In this document: piece after piece, positions 51,702 to 60,424 of the stretch
How positions within the stretch are numbered: the first letter of the stretch is position 1
Layout: every line of letters begins with the position of its first letter
Source of the DNA: QHXQ01 sp045807745
Lineage (GTDB): Bacteria; Acidobacteriota; Blastocatellia; Pyrinomonadales; Pyrinomonadaceae
Direction of reading: 5' to 3'
DNA: 64,000 nucleotides
NCBI GenBank assembly: GCA_045807745.1
Contig: JBJMGT010000015.1
Span: 372,001-436,000 of the forward strand
Notes under the pieces: model-generated
What the model saw: the letters and a program-made list of their open reading frames with translations, nothing else
Database searches by the model: none
Told to the model about the DNA's origin: nothing
Program-made: the position numbers and the translations under genes

Positions 51702-52558
51702 GCGAGCGCATCGCGGAGGGCGGTCAGTATGTCCGCACCATAACGCGCGATCTTAGCTTCGCCGAGACCATAGACAGTTTTCAGCGCGTCGAGCGTTAAC
51801 GGGCGCTCGTGCGCGAGGACTTCAAGCGTGCGGTCTGGGCAGATCATGTAAGCGGGCACGCGCTCGGCAAACGCGCGCTCAAGCCGCCACTTCTTTAAGC
51901 GCGTCACCACTTGCCGCTCCGCCGCTGTTAAGATCGGCGGCGGCAGCTTCGGTTTGACGCGCCGCCGCGGCCCTTGCGCCGGCGCGCCTGTCATCATCGC
52001 TGCTTGCGCCACAACCGCCCAACGCCCCTCCGCTTCGAGCCGGCGTTTCAACTCTTCGTAGACGCGCAGCGTAATGGCCGCGTCGGTCGCGGCATATTGG
52101 AGTTGCGCGCGCGTCAAGGGCCTGCGTCGCCAGTTCGATTGTTGCAGAGACTTATCAAGCTCAAGGCCAAAGAGGTGCGCGACGACCGCGGCCAGACTAT
52201 GTGAGGAGAGCACGAGCGTCGTGCGCGAGAGGCGGAGCGTGTCGACGAGCGCGGCCGGTTGCAGCGTCGCGCCGATCAAAACTAACTCATCAAAGCGCGC
52301 GTTGTGCGCCGCCATTAGCACGTTGGGCGACTCGACCAGCGGCCGCACGACCTCAATCCCGGTCGCTTGAACATCGACGACCAGCGCTTCGCCTGTGCGC
52401 GGAGCCAACTGGACGAGCGAGACGCGGTTCTGATTTGTCTCTCTGTCCCAGTAGGTCTCTGTGTCCAATCCCAGTACGTCCTCGCCCGCGAGCCGGGCCA
52501 GAGCCGCTTCGGCCTCTCGGGCATCAATCAGATAACGGTAAGCGGGCCGTTCGTCCAT
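51698..52558 (-). CDS. RNase D-like 3'-5' exonuclease with HRDC domain
   Basis: 286 residues from ATG 52558 (TTG 52567 alternative). DEDDy exonuclease domain about 1-185: VLGLDTETYWD (Exo I), MAAHNARFDELVLI (Exo II) and LQYAATDAAITLRVYEEL (Exo III with Tyr). HRDC domain about 210-285: RLKKWRLERAFAERVPAYMI and LKTVYGLGEAKIARYG. RNase D trims the 3' ends of tRNA and other RNAs; a nucleic-acid proofreading role is equally possible for stand-alone forms. Converges on the YyaL-like gene. Confidence 0.92.
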   Translation of the reverse strand: MDERPAYRYLIDAREAEAALARLAGEDVLGLDTETYWDRETNQNRVSLVQLAPRTGEALVVDVQATGIEVVRPLVESPNVLMAAHNARFDELVLIGATLQPAALVDTLRLSRTTLVLSSHSLAAVVAHLFGLELDKSLQQSNWRRRPLTRAQLQYAATDAAITLRVYEELKRRLEAEGRWAVVAQAAMMTGAPAQGPRRRVKPKLPPPILTAAERQVVTRLKKWRLERAFAERVPAYMICPDRTLEVLAHERPLTLDALKTVYGLGEAKIARYGADILTALRDALA

Positions 52559-52578
52559 AAGCAGCAAGATGGAAAGAT

Positions 52579-52611
52579 GAAGGCGCGCATACGAGATGTT
52601 TGCGCGCCTTC
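52579..52611. terminator. Hairpin terminator
   Basis: 11-bp perfect stem GAAGGCGCGCA / TGCGCGCCTTC with 11-nt loop, between the RNase D-like start and the Asn/Thr-rich lipoprotein stop. Most likely terminates the lipoprotein transcript (minus strand). Confidence 0.65.
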
Positions 52612-52636
52612 TTTGCCGGAACCAACCAACGCAAGC

Positions 52637-52963
52637 TTACGGCGTGTTGCGATTATTAGTATTGTGCGGCGCGTTCGTGTTCGTGTTGTGGTTCATGTTT
52701 GAATTCGAGTTCATGTTGTGATTCATGTTATTCGAATTCATGTTGTGGTTCATGTTGTTGGCGTTCGTGGTGGTCGTGGTCGTGTTGGTAGTCGTCGCGG
52801 CCGGCGGCACTGTTGTGGTGGCGTTTGATGAGTTGGTCGTGGTCGTCGTCGTTGTGGTCGTCGTGGCGTTGGCGTTGGTTGCGTTCGTGTTATCGGTGGT
52901 GGCGCAGCCCGCCCACAGACTCACCAGCACCAGCACAGTCAAGAGAGCCAAAGTTCGTCGCAT
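52637..52963 (-). CDS. Asn/Thr-rich low-complexity lipoprotein
   Basis: 108 residues. Lipoprotein signal with Cys20 (VSLWAGC), then almost only Asn, Thr, Met, His and Ala: ATTTTTTTTTTNSS and repeated NNMNHNMNS units. The DNA is correspondingly repetitive (ATG/AAC-rich units around 52700-52790). Probably a disordered surface or periplasmic tether; the His/Met/Asn repeats could bind metal (speculation). The mirror-image Val-rich frame on the plus strand is an artefact of the repeats. No family. Confidence 0.75.
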   Translation of the reverse strand: MRRTLALLTVLVLVSLWAGCATTDNTNATNANATTTTTTTTTTNSSNATTTVPPAATTTNTTTTTTNANNMNHNMNSNNMNHNMNSNSNMNHNTNTNAPHNTNNRNTP

Positions 52964-53566
52964 CGCTGAATCCTCCTGTTACCCCGCGGGGTCTTGGTTG
53001 AATTAAAAAGCTCATCGGCTGCCGTTCACGTCGAACTTGTCGCACGCGTGGCGAAGCACAAGCGGAGGAGGGGCGCTGGCGCGCGCGGTCGCAAAACGGG
53101 CGGAAGGCGGCCGATGAGCATCATGCTCGGCCACGCTCGCACCGTTGAAAGCTTGCGACAGCTTGACGACAAGTTAAGTGAACATTTAAGTCAGCCAGCG
53201 CAGTGTAGCATCTGATTCTTCGGAAATACACGTTTATTTTACCCATCCAAGCGCGGGCCAACCCCATCTCGGTGCGACTCCGAGTAACTCATGCAATCAT
53301 CTTCTCGTTACCGTACTAGCCCGCTCCCGGACATTTTCTTGTCACATGCACGGGGTCAAAGCTTCCGCCCAAGAGCATTGAAAACCTCATTTTCCCGGCA
53401 AAACTGCTTGACTCTAATTGTAAAAACCATTATTTTTAATATGCCAACAGTGTTTGGCGACGACCTGTTAATAGTCCTGCCACTTCCCGGCGTGCCAAGG
53501 CCCTTGAGTTGCCGGTGAATCTGTACAGACAACCCAGCGATATAGACACGCGGAACTGTAGCCGAC
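52964..53566. other. 603-bp intergenic region upstream of the HD-GYP gene
   Basis: Holds no convincing gene; small frames at 52994-53215 and 53291-53518 lack family resemblance and ribosome-binding sites. The right third is A+T-rich relative to the genome. A sigma-70-like promoter (TTGACT 53408-53413, 17-nt spacer, TATTTT 53431-53436) points toward the HD-GYP gene. Confidence 0.5.
53408..53436 (+). promoter_or_regulatory. Candidate sigma-70-type promoter for the HD-GYP/GGDEF gene
   Basis: TTGACT and TATTTT separated by 17 nt in a locally A+T-rich tract, 131 bp before the ATG at 53567. Sequence match only. Confidence 0.4.
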
Positions 53567-56074
53567 ATGCCCAACAACAACTGGAAATGCCTCGCCCTTT
53601 TGTGTGGTGTCTCGGTGCTGGCAGCGGCACTGCTGTTCAGCACAATCAACGGTTTATTAACGCTCCCGCCAAGTGGCTGGCTGTTGTTCGGCGGGCTGCT
53701 CATATTAACGGTGGTAGCGAGTCGTTTTACCGTGCCGGTGACGGATGTCGAAGGGCATGGTCAAAGTCACAAATCGATTGCGGACGCGCTTATCTTTTTG
53801 ACCGCGATGATCTACGGCGTCGCGCCCGCAGCGATCTTGGCCGGGGTGGACGGCTACAACACTTCGCGTCGCACAGGTAAGCACACGCGCCGCGCTTTCG
53901 CTACCGCCACGGCTGTCGCCTCAACAGCCATCGCGGTTTTTTGTTATGAGCTATTGGCGCGCGCCTTCTCAACGAGCACGGACGCGGCCTCAGTGCGCGA
54001 CTTAACGCTCGAACGACTCTTGTTGCCGCTATGTGTGTTGGCCTGCGTGCACTATGGTCTTAACACACTGGCGAGCGTCGCATACTCGGCCTTCGAGTCG
54101 GGGGCTGCGCGGCTGCGCCTGTCCCGCGAGAGTTTCGTCTGGACGGCCGTGACGCAGATGGCGGGCGCGGGTGCGGCGGCGCTCTTCTACTATGCGCGCC
54201 AACAGAACGGCCGGCCGGCCTTTCTCTGTCTCGGTCTGTTGATGATCGGGCTGGTCTATCTGCTCTACCGTTTCGACCGTCTGCGCGTCGGCGAATTGAA
54301 ACTCGCCGAGGCGGAGAAGCTACGCCATGTGCAAGAGATCGCCGACCTGCACATGAACACGATTGAATCGCTCGCCATCGCCATCGACGCGAAAGATCAG
54401 ACCACACACGGGCACGTGCGGCGCACACAAATCTATGCGCTCGAACTCGGCAAGCGGCTCTGCGTCAGCGAGTTTGATCTGATGGCGTTGCGCGCGGGTG
54501 CACTCCTGCACGACATCGGCAAACTGGCCGTACCCGAATACATCTTGAACAAGCCAAGCAAGTTGACATCTGCGGAATTCGAGAAGATGAAGGTGCACAC
54601 GTTGGTCGGCGGCGACATCGTCAAGCGCGTCGGCTTCCCTTACCCGGTCGAAGACATCGTCCGCTATCACCACGAGAAGTGGGACGGCACGGGCTATCCA
54701 CGCGGGCTGAAAGGCGAGCAGATACCGATGGTCGCGCGCATCATCTCCGTGGTCGATTTTTATGATGCCACGCGTTGCGACCGGCCTTATCGCGTCGGGA
54801 TGAAACGCGAGGACTCTCTGGCCCTGCTGCGGCGCATGGCGAACTCCTCTTTTGATCCGCGCGTCGTTGATGCCTTCGTCAACAACATAGACTTCTTCGA
54901 CGATCTGATCGCCGAGCAGGACATACAGGAACAGGTGCAGACGCACGACCCGGAAGCAATCACGGCCGCCGCACCTGACGCCGGTCTTGCCGCCGATGTG
55001 TTAGGCGCACCCGACGAGTCGGCCGGCTTCCGCTCCATCATCGAAGCGCAGCGCGAGGTCTTCGCGCTACATGAGATCGCACAGACCATCGGTTCTTCAT
55101 TAAATTTGCAAGATACGGTCACGCTCGTCGCCAGTAAGCTGCGCGCAATCGTGCCGTTCGATACTTGCGTCATCTATCTAGTGGACGAGCGCACGGGCAA
55201 AGCTGCGCCGGCGCACGTCGCCGGCCAAGACGCGGAGGCTTACGCACAGCGACGCGTGACGCTCGGCGAAGGCATCACGGGTTGGGTCATCGCCAACGCG
55301 CGCTCGATGTGCAACACGCCGCCGGAGCTTGATCTGGTCGGCATCCCTGAAGAGGTTACGCGCCAGATCAAGGGCGTACTTGTTTCGCCGCTCGTCCGCG
55401 AGGACGGCGCGTTCGGCGCGCTCACGCTCTATTCCAAGACGCGTTCTTCGTACACGACCGAGCAGGTGCGCCTGCTTGAATCCGTGGCCCAGCACGCCGC
55501 GACCGCGCTCAATAATGCAATGACCTTCGAGCGCACGAAGCTGAGCGCGCTGACTGACCCGCTTACCGATCTACCGAACGCGCGCTCATTCCATCTCATG
55601 CTCGAACAGCGCCTCGCCGAGTGTGAGCGCAACAACCGCGAGCCGCTGACCGTCCTCTGCATGGATTTGGATGAGTTCAAATCCATCAACGATCAATACG
55701 GGCATGGTGTCGGCGACCGTTTGTTGGCGAGCGTGGCGGCCGTCATTAAACGGCAACTCAGGCAGATGGACATCCTGGCGCGTTATGCGGGCGACGAATT
55801 CGTGGCCATCATGCCGATGGCCTCAAGCGATGTGGCCCTTATGATCGCCGAGCGCATCCGGGCGGCCGTCGAGACGCAGACTTTCAATGTCCGCACCGGG
55901 CGCACCGCGCAGATCGGGATCAGCATTGGCATCGCCTGCTTCCCAAGCGATGGCGAGACGGTCGAATCGCTCATCACGGCCGCCGGCAGCAACATGCAGC
56001 ACGACAAGTACACACGCCGCTTGCACCCACACGCCGCAGCCGGCGTTGTCACATCATTTGACGCGCGGCGCTAA
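53567..56074 (+). CDS. Membrane protein with HD-GYP, GAF and GGDEF domains
   Basis: 835 residues. N-terminal membrane region with about seven spans (MASE-like, 1-230). HD-GYP domain about 260-440: LLHDIGKLAVPE and YHHEKWDGTGYPRG, both catalytic motifs intact, so cyclic-di-GMP hydrolysis is likely. GAF domain about 490-650. GGDEF domain about 665-820: LTDPLTDLPNAR, MDLDEFKSINDQYGHGVGD, with signature AGDEF rather than GGDEF. AGDEF is tolerated in some active diguanylate cyclases. A bifunctional or self-regulated c-di-GMP enzyme. Followed by repeats and a terminator. Confidence 0.92.
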   Translation: MPNNNWKCLALLCGVSVLAAALLFSTINGLLTLPPSGWLLFGGLLILTVVASRFTVPVTDVEGHGQSHKSIADALIFLTAMIYGVAPAAILAGVDGYNTSRRTGKHTRRAFATATAVASTAIAVFCYELLARAFSTSTDAASVRDLTLERLLLPLCVLACVHYGLNTLASVAYSAFESGAARLRLSRESFVWTAVTQMAGAGAAALFYYARQQNGRPAFLCLGLLMIGLVYLLYRFDRLRVGELKLAEAEKLRHVQEIADLHMNTIESLAIAIDAKDQTTHGHVRRTQIYALELGKRLCVSEFDLMALRAGALLHDIGKLAVPEYILNKPSKLTSAEFEKMKVHTLVGGDIVKRVGFPYPVEDIVRYHHEKWDGTGYPRGLKGEQIPMVARIISVVDFYDATRCDRPYRVGMKREDSLALLRRMANSSFDPRVVDAFVNNIDFFDDLIAEQDIQEQVQTHDPEAITAAAPDAGLAADVLGAPDESAGFRSIIEAQREVFALHEIAQTIGSSLNLQDTVTLVASKLRAIVPFDTCVIYLVDERTGKAAPAHVAGQDAEAYAQRRVTLGEGITGWVIANARSMCNTPPELDLVGIPEEVTRQIKGVLVSPLVREDGAFGALTLYSKTRSSYTTEQVRLLESVAQHAATALNNAMTFERTKLSALTDPLTDLPNARSFHLMLEQRLAECERNNREPLTVLCMDLDEFKSINDQYGHGVGDRLLASVAAVIKRQLRQMDILARYAGDEFVAIMPMASSDVALMIAERIRAAVETQTFNVRTGRTAQIGISIGIACFPSDGETVESLITAAGSNMQHDKYTRRLHPHAAAGVVTSFDARR

Positions 56075-56110
56075 AGAATCTGAGCGCACTCTTCATCGCG
56101 TTCTTATCTG

Positions 56111-56183
56111 TGCGTCTTTACGCCTTTGCGTGCGGCAAATGCTGACCCAATAAGAAACTGACGCAAAGACGCAAAGCAGACGC
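56111..56183. repeat. Intergenic inverted repeat with ACGCAAAG units
   Basis: Left arm TGCGTCTTTACGCCTTTGCG (from 56111) and right arm with tandem ACGCAAAG (56161-56183). Shares the GACGCA core with the 35386-35475 element. Lies between the HD-GYP gene and its terminator. Confidence 0.75.
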
Positions 56184-56200
56184 CAAGCATTCACAACCTC

Positions 56201-56240
56201 AAACCGGCACAGGCTAGAACAATTCAGCCTGTGCCGGTTT
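56201..56240 (+). terminator. Rho-independent terminator
   Basis: Perfect 15-bp stem (56201-56215 with 56226-56240), 10-nt loop, T-rich tail. Ends the HD-GYP/GGDEF transcript. Confidence 0.85.
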
Positions 56241-56258
56241 TCTCTTGACCACCTGCTT

Positions 56259-56288
56259 TTGCGCGCAGGCTCAAGTCTCGCGTATAAT
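56259..56288 (+). promoter_or_regulatory. Candidate promoter of the pyruvate dehydrogenase operon
   Basis: Consensus -10 TATAAT (56283-56288) 18 nt after a weak -35 TTGCGC (56259-56264), ~95 bp before pdhA. Sequence match only. Confidence 0.45.
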
Positions 56289-56383
56289 TCGCGCCGTATT
56301 CACCTGTTTTAATCAACTCGCAAACGCGCGTCTCATGGGGACGTGTCACGCTGAGTATTCATTCCGGCAGAAAGTGTGCTTCG

Positions 56384-57505
56384 ATGAGTGAACTGAAAGT
56401 GAAGCCGTTAAAGCCACGCGAGCACAGCGCTGCGGGCGTTGCTACAGAAGATGCGGGCACGGACGTGATCAATCACGATGAGTTGCGCGCCGAGCACAAG
56501 GAGCGCCAACAGCACCAACGCGCCGCCATCGACACCCTTGAGCGCGAACAACTACTCGACATCCTCTACCAGATGGTGCTCATTCGCCGCTTCGAGGAGA
56601 AGGCCGCGGAGGCTTACACGCTCGGCAAGATCGGCGGCTTCTGCCATCTCTACATCGGGCAGGAGGCCGTGGCGGTCGGCTCTATCGCTGCGCTCCGGCC
56701 CGATGATTACGTGATGACGAGCTACCGCGATCACGGGCACGCGCTCGCGCGCGGCACTTCGGCCGACGAAGTGATGGCCGAGTTGTACGGCCGCGCCGGC
56801 GGTTGCTCGGCCGGCAAGGGCGGCTCGATGCATCTCTTCGACCGCGACACGAATTTCCTCGGCGGGCATGCCATCGTCGGCGGGCAGATTCCACTCGCGA
56901 CCGGCGTCGCCTTCGCCGAGAAATATAAAGGCACGGATCGCGTCTCGGTCGTCTACTTCGGCGAAGCGGCGGTCAATCAAGGCGTCTTTCACGAGTCACT
57001 GAACATGGCGCAGCTCTGGCAGTTGCCCTGCATCTATGTCTGTGAGAACAACCAGTACGGCATGGGCACGGCCCTAAAGCGGGCCATGTCGCTGAGCGAC
57101 GTGTCGCAGAAGGCTTGTGCTTACGGGATGGCGGCGGAGTTCGTTGACGGCATGGATGTGCTCGCGGTGTATGAAGCGACCAAGCGTGCCGCTGATCGTG
57201 CGCGGCAAGAGTCTTTGCCGACACTCCTCGAAATTCGCACCTATCGTTTCATGGGTCACTCGATGAGCGATCCCGGCAACTACCGCACGCGCGCCGAGAT
57301 CGAAAAGTTTCAAGAGCGCGATCCCATCAAGGTCTTTGCCGAGAGTCTCAAACAGAAGCAAAACCTCGACGACGCTGCGCTCAAAGAGATCGAAGAGCGC
57401 GTCCGGGCCGCGGTCGAACAATCACTCAAGTTCGCCGATAGCAGTCCCGAACCCGCGCCCGAAGAATTGTTCACGCATATTTACGCGAATCCGATTAAGC
57501 AGTGA
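56384..57505 (+). CDS. pdhA: Pyruvate dehydrogenase E1 component, alpha subunit
   Basis: 373 residues. Thiamine-diphosphate enzyme: LYQMVLIRRFEEKAAEAYTLG, GFCHLYIGQEA, SYRDHGHALARG, GGCSAGKGGSMHLFD, HAIVGGQIPLATG. The ThDP/Mg motif, usually GDGA-NQG, here reads GEAAVNQG with the first Asp replaced by Glu, followed by NMAQLWQLPCIYVCENNQYGMGT. The phosphorylation-loop region YRFMGHSMSDPGNYRT is intact. An N-terminal polar ~50-residue extension precedes the domain. The TGA stop sits inside a heptad repeat. Operon with pdhB and the E2 gene. Confidence 0.94.
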   Translation: MSELKVKPLKPREHSAAGVATEDAGTDVINHDELRAEHKERQQHQRAAIDTLEREQLLDILYQMVLIRRFEEKAAEAYTLGKIGGFCHLYIGQEAVAVGSIAALRPDDYVMTSYRDHGHALARGTSADEVMAELYGRAGGCSAGKGGSMHLFDRDTNFLGGHAIVGGQIPLATGVAFAEKYKGTDRVSVVYFGEAAVNQGVFHESLNMAQLWQLPCIYVCENNQYGMGTALKRAMSLSDVSQKACAYGMAAEFVDGMDVLAVYEATKRAADRARQESLPTLLEIRTYRFMGHSMSDPGNYRTRAEIEKFQERDPIKVFAESLKQKQNLDDAALKEIEERVRAAVEQSLKFADSSPEPAPEELFTHIYANPIKQ

Positions 57506-57564
57506 CGAGTGACAAGCTCAAAGCTTGTCCTAATCTCGTTACTTGCCACTCGTCACTTGTCACT
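57501..57564. repeat. Heptad-repeat hairpin, GTGACGA family
   Basis: Left arm AGTGACGAGTGACAAG (57501-57516), right arm (57523-57564) with five complementary heptad-like units. It contains the pdhA stop and ends 15 bp before pdhB, leaving just the GGAGG ribosome-binding site. Confidence 0.9.
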
Positions 57565-57579
57565 GTTTTTGGAGGCTGA

Positions 57580-58560
57580 ATGGCTGTTATCACGATCCGC
57601 GAGGCTCTTAATCAGGCGCTGCGCGAGGAGCTAGGACGCGACGAGAATGTATTTTTGATGGGCGAAGAGGTGGGCGCTTATCAGGGTGCTTACAAGGTCT
57701 CAAAGGGCCTGTTGGAAGAGTTTGGCGAGAAGCGCGTGATCGATTCACCGATCACGGAGCTAGGCTTCGCTGGATTAGGTGTCGGTGCGGCGATGGTGGG
57801 CTTGCGGCCCGTCATTGAGTTTATGACCTTTAACTTCTCGATCCTCGCGACTGATCAGATCATCAACTCCGCGGCCAAGATGCTCTATATGTCTGGTGGG
57901 CAGTTCAAGATTCCCATCGTCTTCCGCGGCCCGAACGGCTCGGCTTACCAAGTCTCGTCGCAGCACTCGCAGGCCCTTGAATCATGGTACGCGCATTTTC
58001 CGGGTCTCAAGGTCGTCATGCCTTCGACGCCGGCCGATGCGAAGGGCTTGTTGAAGAGCGCGATCCGCGACGACGATCCCGTGATCTTTCTGGAACAGGA
58101 GCGCATGTACGGCAACAAGGGCGAAGTGCCGGATGATCCCGATTTCACCGTGCCGCTCGGCGTGGCCGACATAAAGCGCGAGGGCACGGACGCCACCATC
58201 GTCGCTCGCTCGCTGACCGTCCCGCTCGCTTTGAAGGCGGCGGAAGAGTTGGCTAAGCAGAACATCTCCGTCGAGGTGATCGATCCGCGCACCATTCGCC
58301 CGCTCGACATAGAGACCATCGTCAACTCGGTCAAGAAAACCAATCGCGTCGTGATCGCTGAAGAGTCGCACTCGTTCTGCGGCGTCGGCGCTGAGATTAG
58401 CGCGCAACTGATGGAGCGCGCGTTCGACTATCTGGATGCGCCCATCAAGCGCCTCTCAGGTGTGGACGCGCCGATGCCTTACGCTCGGAACTTAGAAAAA
58501 CTTGCGCTGCCCGACGTGGAGCGCATCATCGCGGCCGTCCGCGAAGTGGCATACGTTTGA
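57580..58560 (+). CDS. pdhB: Pyruvate dehydrogenase E1 component, beta subunit
   Basis: 326 residues, GGAGG upstream. Transketolase pyrimidine and C-terminal domains: ITIREALNQALREEL, VFLMGEEVGAYQGAYKVSKGL, DSPITELGFAGLGVGAAM, VFRGPNGSAYQVSSQHSQALE, and LEVIDPRTIRPLD-like segment VEVIDPRTIRPLD. The Glu of LMGEEVG activates ThDP. Forms the heterotetrameric E1 with PdhA. Confidence 0.95.
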   Translation: MAVITIREALNQALREELGRDENVFLMGEEVGAYQGAYKVSKGLLEEFGEKRVIDSPITELGFAGLGVGAAMVGLRPVIEFMTFNFSILATDQIINSAAKMLYMSGGQFKIPIVFRGPNGSAYQVSSQHSQALESWYAHFPGLKVVMPSTPADAKGLLKSAIRDDDPVIFLEQERMYGNKGEVPDDPDFTVPLGVADIKREGTDATIVARSLTVPLALKAAEELAKQNISVEVIDPRTIRPLDIETIVNSVKKTNRVVIAEESHSFCGVGAEISAQLMERAFDYLDAPIKRLSGVDAPMPYARNLEKLALPDVERIIAAVREVAYV

Positions 58561-58562
58561 AA

Positions 58563-58684
58563 GTAGTCAATAGTCTGTAGTCAGTAATCAGTAAAATATG
58601 CTGACTACTGAATGGTAATTGCGTAGCACTAACAACGCGCGCCTACAAACTACTGACTACCGGCTACCGACTACTGACTACTGA
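58563..58684. repeat. Heptad-repeat hairpin, GTAGTCA family
   Basis: Left arm has GTAGTCA/ATAGTCT/GTAATCA heptamers from 58565; right arm (to 58684) has TACTGAC/TACCGAC heptamers. The loop is longer (~55 nt) than in the other elements. It fills the pdhB-E2 gap entirely. Confidence 0.88.
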
Positions 58685-58692
58685 GGAACACA

Positions 58693-60153
58693 ATGGCAAC
58701 GCAAGTGGTCATGCCGAAACTGTCGCCGACGATGGAAGAGGGACAGTTGGCGCGTTGGCTGAAGAATGAGGGCGACAAGGTGAGCATGGGCGAACCGCTC
58801 GCCGAGATCGACACAGACAAGGCGACGATGGAAGCGCAGGCGCTCACATCGGGCGTGCTCCGTAAGATTCTCGTGCCGGCAGGCAAGACCGTCCCGCTCG
58901 GCCAGATCATCGCGATCATCGGCGAGCCGGACGAGGACATCTCCGGTCTGTTGGCACAAGCAGAATCAGGTGCGGCAGGCGCGGCGAACAAGCAGCGGGT
59001 TGAAGAGCAGGTCGAGGGCGGGCAGGACGGTGCGCAAGCTGAGCTAGCGCAAGTTGTGCCGGGCGGCGAGCGCACGCAGGAGACGATCAAAGGTCAACCG
59101 ATCAAGGGCGATGTCGGCGGGCCACCGCAGGATTATCAGCCCGGCAGGTGGATGGCCGATGCCGCGCCGACCAAAAGCGAACAGGCCGGCGCACAATCCG
59201 AAGGCAGCTCATCCGGCAATGGTCAGCGCGGCGGACGCATGCTCGTCTCGCCGTTGGCCGCGCGCATGGCGGCGGATGCGGGCATCAACCTGCAAACTCT
59301 GGCGGGCAGCGGCCCCGGTGGGCGCATCATCAAGCGCGACATCGAAGCGGCCATGAAGGCCGGGCCGCAGCAACCGGCGACCGTGCCAGCCGAGCCGCAG
59401 ATGCGCGCGCCGACCGCACGCACGCAGCAACCGGCCCAAGACTTCCAACAGCCCACGGTCGCAGGCGCGTCACCCTATCGCGACGAGCCGGTCACGACGA
59501 TGCGCGCGACCATCGCGCGCCGCCTGACTTCGTCCATCGGGCCTGTGCCCCACTTCTTCCTGACGACCGAGATCGAGATGGATCGAGTGGCGGAGTTGCG
59601 CCGTCAGCTCAACGAATTCGATAAAGAGAACAAGGTCAGCGTCAACGACATTATTATCAAGGTCGTGGCCGTCGCGCTCGTGCGGCATCCGCAGGTCAAC
59701 GCTTCGTTCCAGGACAAAGTGATTCGCTATTACGAGCGCGCGGACATCGGCGTGGCAGTTGCCATCGACGAAGGCTTGATCACGCCGGTTGTGCGCGCGG
59801 CTGACGGTAAATCCATCGGCCAGATCAGCCGCGAGGTACGCCAACTGGCCGAGCGTGCGCGGGCGCGCAAGCTGCAACCGGATGAGTACACGGGCGCGAC
59901 TTTCTCCATCAGTAACCTAGGGATGCTCGGCATAGACGAGTTCACGGCCGTCATCAATCCGCCGGAGGGGGCGATCTTGGCCGTGGGTGCTATGCAGCCG
60001 AAACCGGTCGTACGCGATGGCGCAGTTGTCGTGCGCCAGATGATGCGCGTAACGATGTCCTGCGATCATCGCGTCATCGACGGCGCGACCGGCGCGAAGT
60101 TCCTGCAAACTTTCAAGCAACTGCTGGAGAATCCGATGTTATTGGTGCTGTGA
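58693..60153 (+). CDS. pdhC: Dihydrolipoamide acetyltransferase (E2) of the pyruvate dehydrogenase complex
   Basis: 486 residues. Lipoyl domain 1-78 with the lipoylated Lys in EIDTDKATM; a Gln/Gly/Ala-rich linker; peripheral-subunit-binding domain about 180-215 (VSPLAARMAADAGINL, GSGPGGRIIKRDI); a second linker; and the CoA acyltransferase domain about 265-486 with catalytic DHRVIDGATG. Transfers acetyl from lipoamide to CoA and forms the complex core. E3 (lipoamide dehydrogenase) is not in the window. Only one lipoyl domain is present. Confidence 0.95.
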   Translation: MATQVVMPKLSPTMEEGQLARWLKNEGDKVSMGEPLAEIDTDKATMEAQALTSGVLRKILVPAGKTVPLGQIIAIIGEPDEDISGLLAQAESGAAGAANKQRVEEQVEGGQDGAQAELAQVVPGGERTQETIKGQPIKGDVGGPPQDYQPGRWMADAAPTKSEQAGAQSEGSSSGNGQRGGRMLVSPLAARMAADAGINLQTLAGSGPGGRIIKRDIEAAMKAGPQQPATVPAEPQMRAPTARTQQPAQDFQQPTVAGASPYRDEPVTTMRATIARRLTSSIGPVPHFFLTTEIEMDRVAELRRQLNEFDKENKVSVNDIIIKVVAVALVRHPQVNASFQDKVIRYYERADIGVAVAIDEGLITPVVRAADGKSIGQISREVRQLAERARARKLQPDEYTGATFSISNLGMLGIDEFTAVINPPEGAILAVGAMQPKPVVRDGAVVVRQMMRVTMSCDHRVIDGATGAKFLQTFKQLLENPMLLVL

Positions 60154-60180
60154 AAACGAACGAGGGAGGCGACACACAAG

Positions 60181-60411
60181 ATGGATGAACAACTCAGTCG
60201 TGAACGTGCGGCCGCTGAGAAACGTGATCAGGATGCAGCCGCATCCGGCTCGTCACAAGATCAAGCCGAGGGTCAAGCAGGCGCGCGACCTGATCCGCAA
60301 GGCGCAACGCAAGGCGTTGAAGGCAAGCCCTCGGCCAACTCAGCAGAATCAGGCCCGCCTGATCAGGTGACCGGCGCAGGCACGGGCGCGCGCGCAGGCG
60401 AGTACAGTTAA
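60181..60411 (+). CDS. Small disordered polar protein, possible
   Basis: 76 residues almost entirely Gly, Ala, Gln, Asp, Glu, Pro and Ser, predicted disordered. A GGGAGG lies ~12 bases before the ATG and the gene sits 27 bp after the E2 stop on the same strand, ending 13 bp before the EamA gene, which favours translation. No family and no conserved motif. It may be a spurious reading of GC-rich operon sequence. Confidence 0.45.
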   Translation: MDEQLSRERAAAEKRDQDAAASGSSQDQAEGQAGARPDPQGATQGVEGKPSANSAESGPPDQVTGAGTGARAGEYS

Positions 60412-60424
60412 CTCGACGGGGCGC

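Noticed and set aside
52725..53006. Val-rich plus-strand ORF opposite the Asn/Thr lipoprotein
   Set aside because: Direct consequence of the repetitive DNA; no signal peptide or ribosome-binding site.
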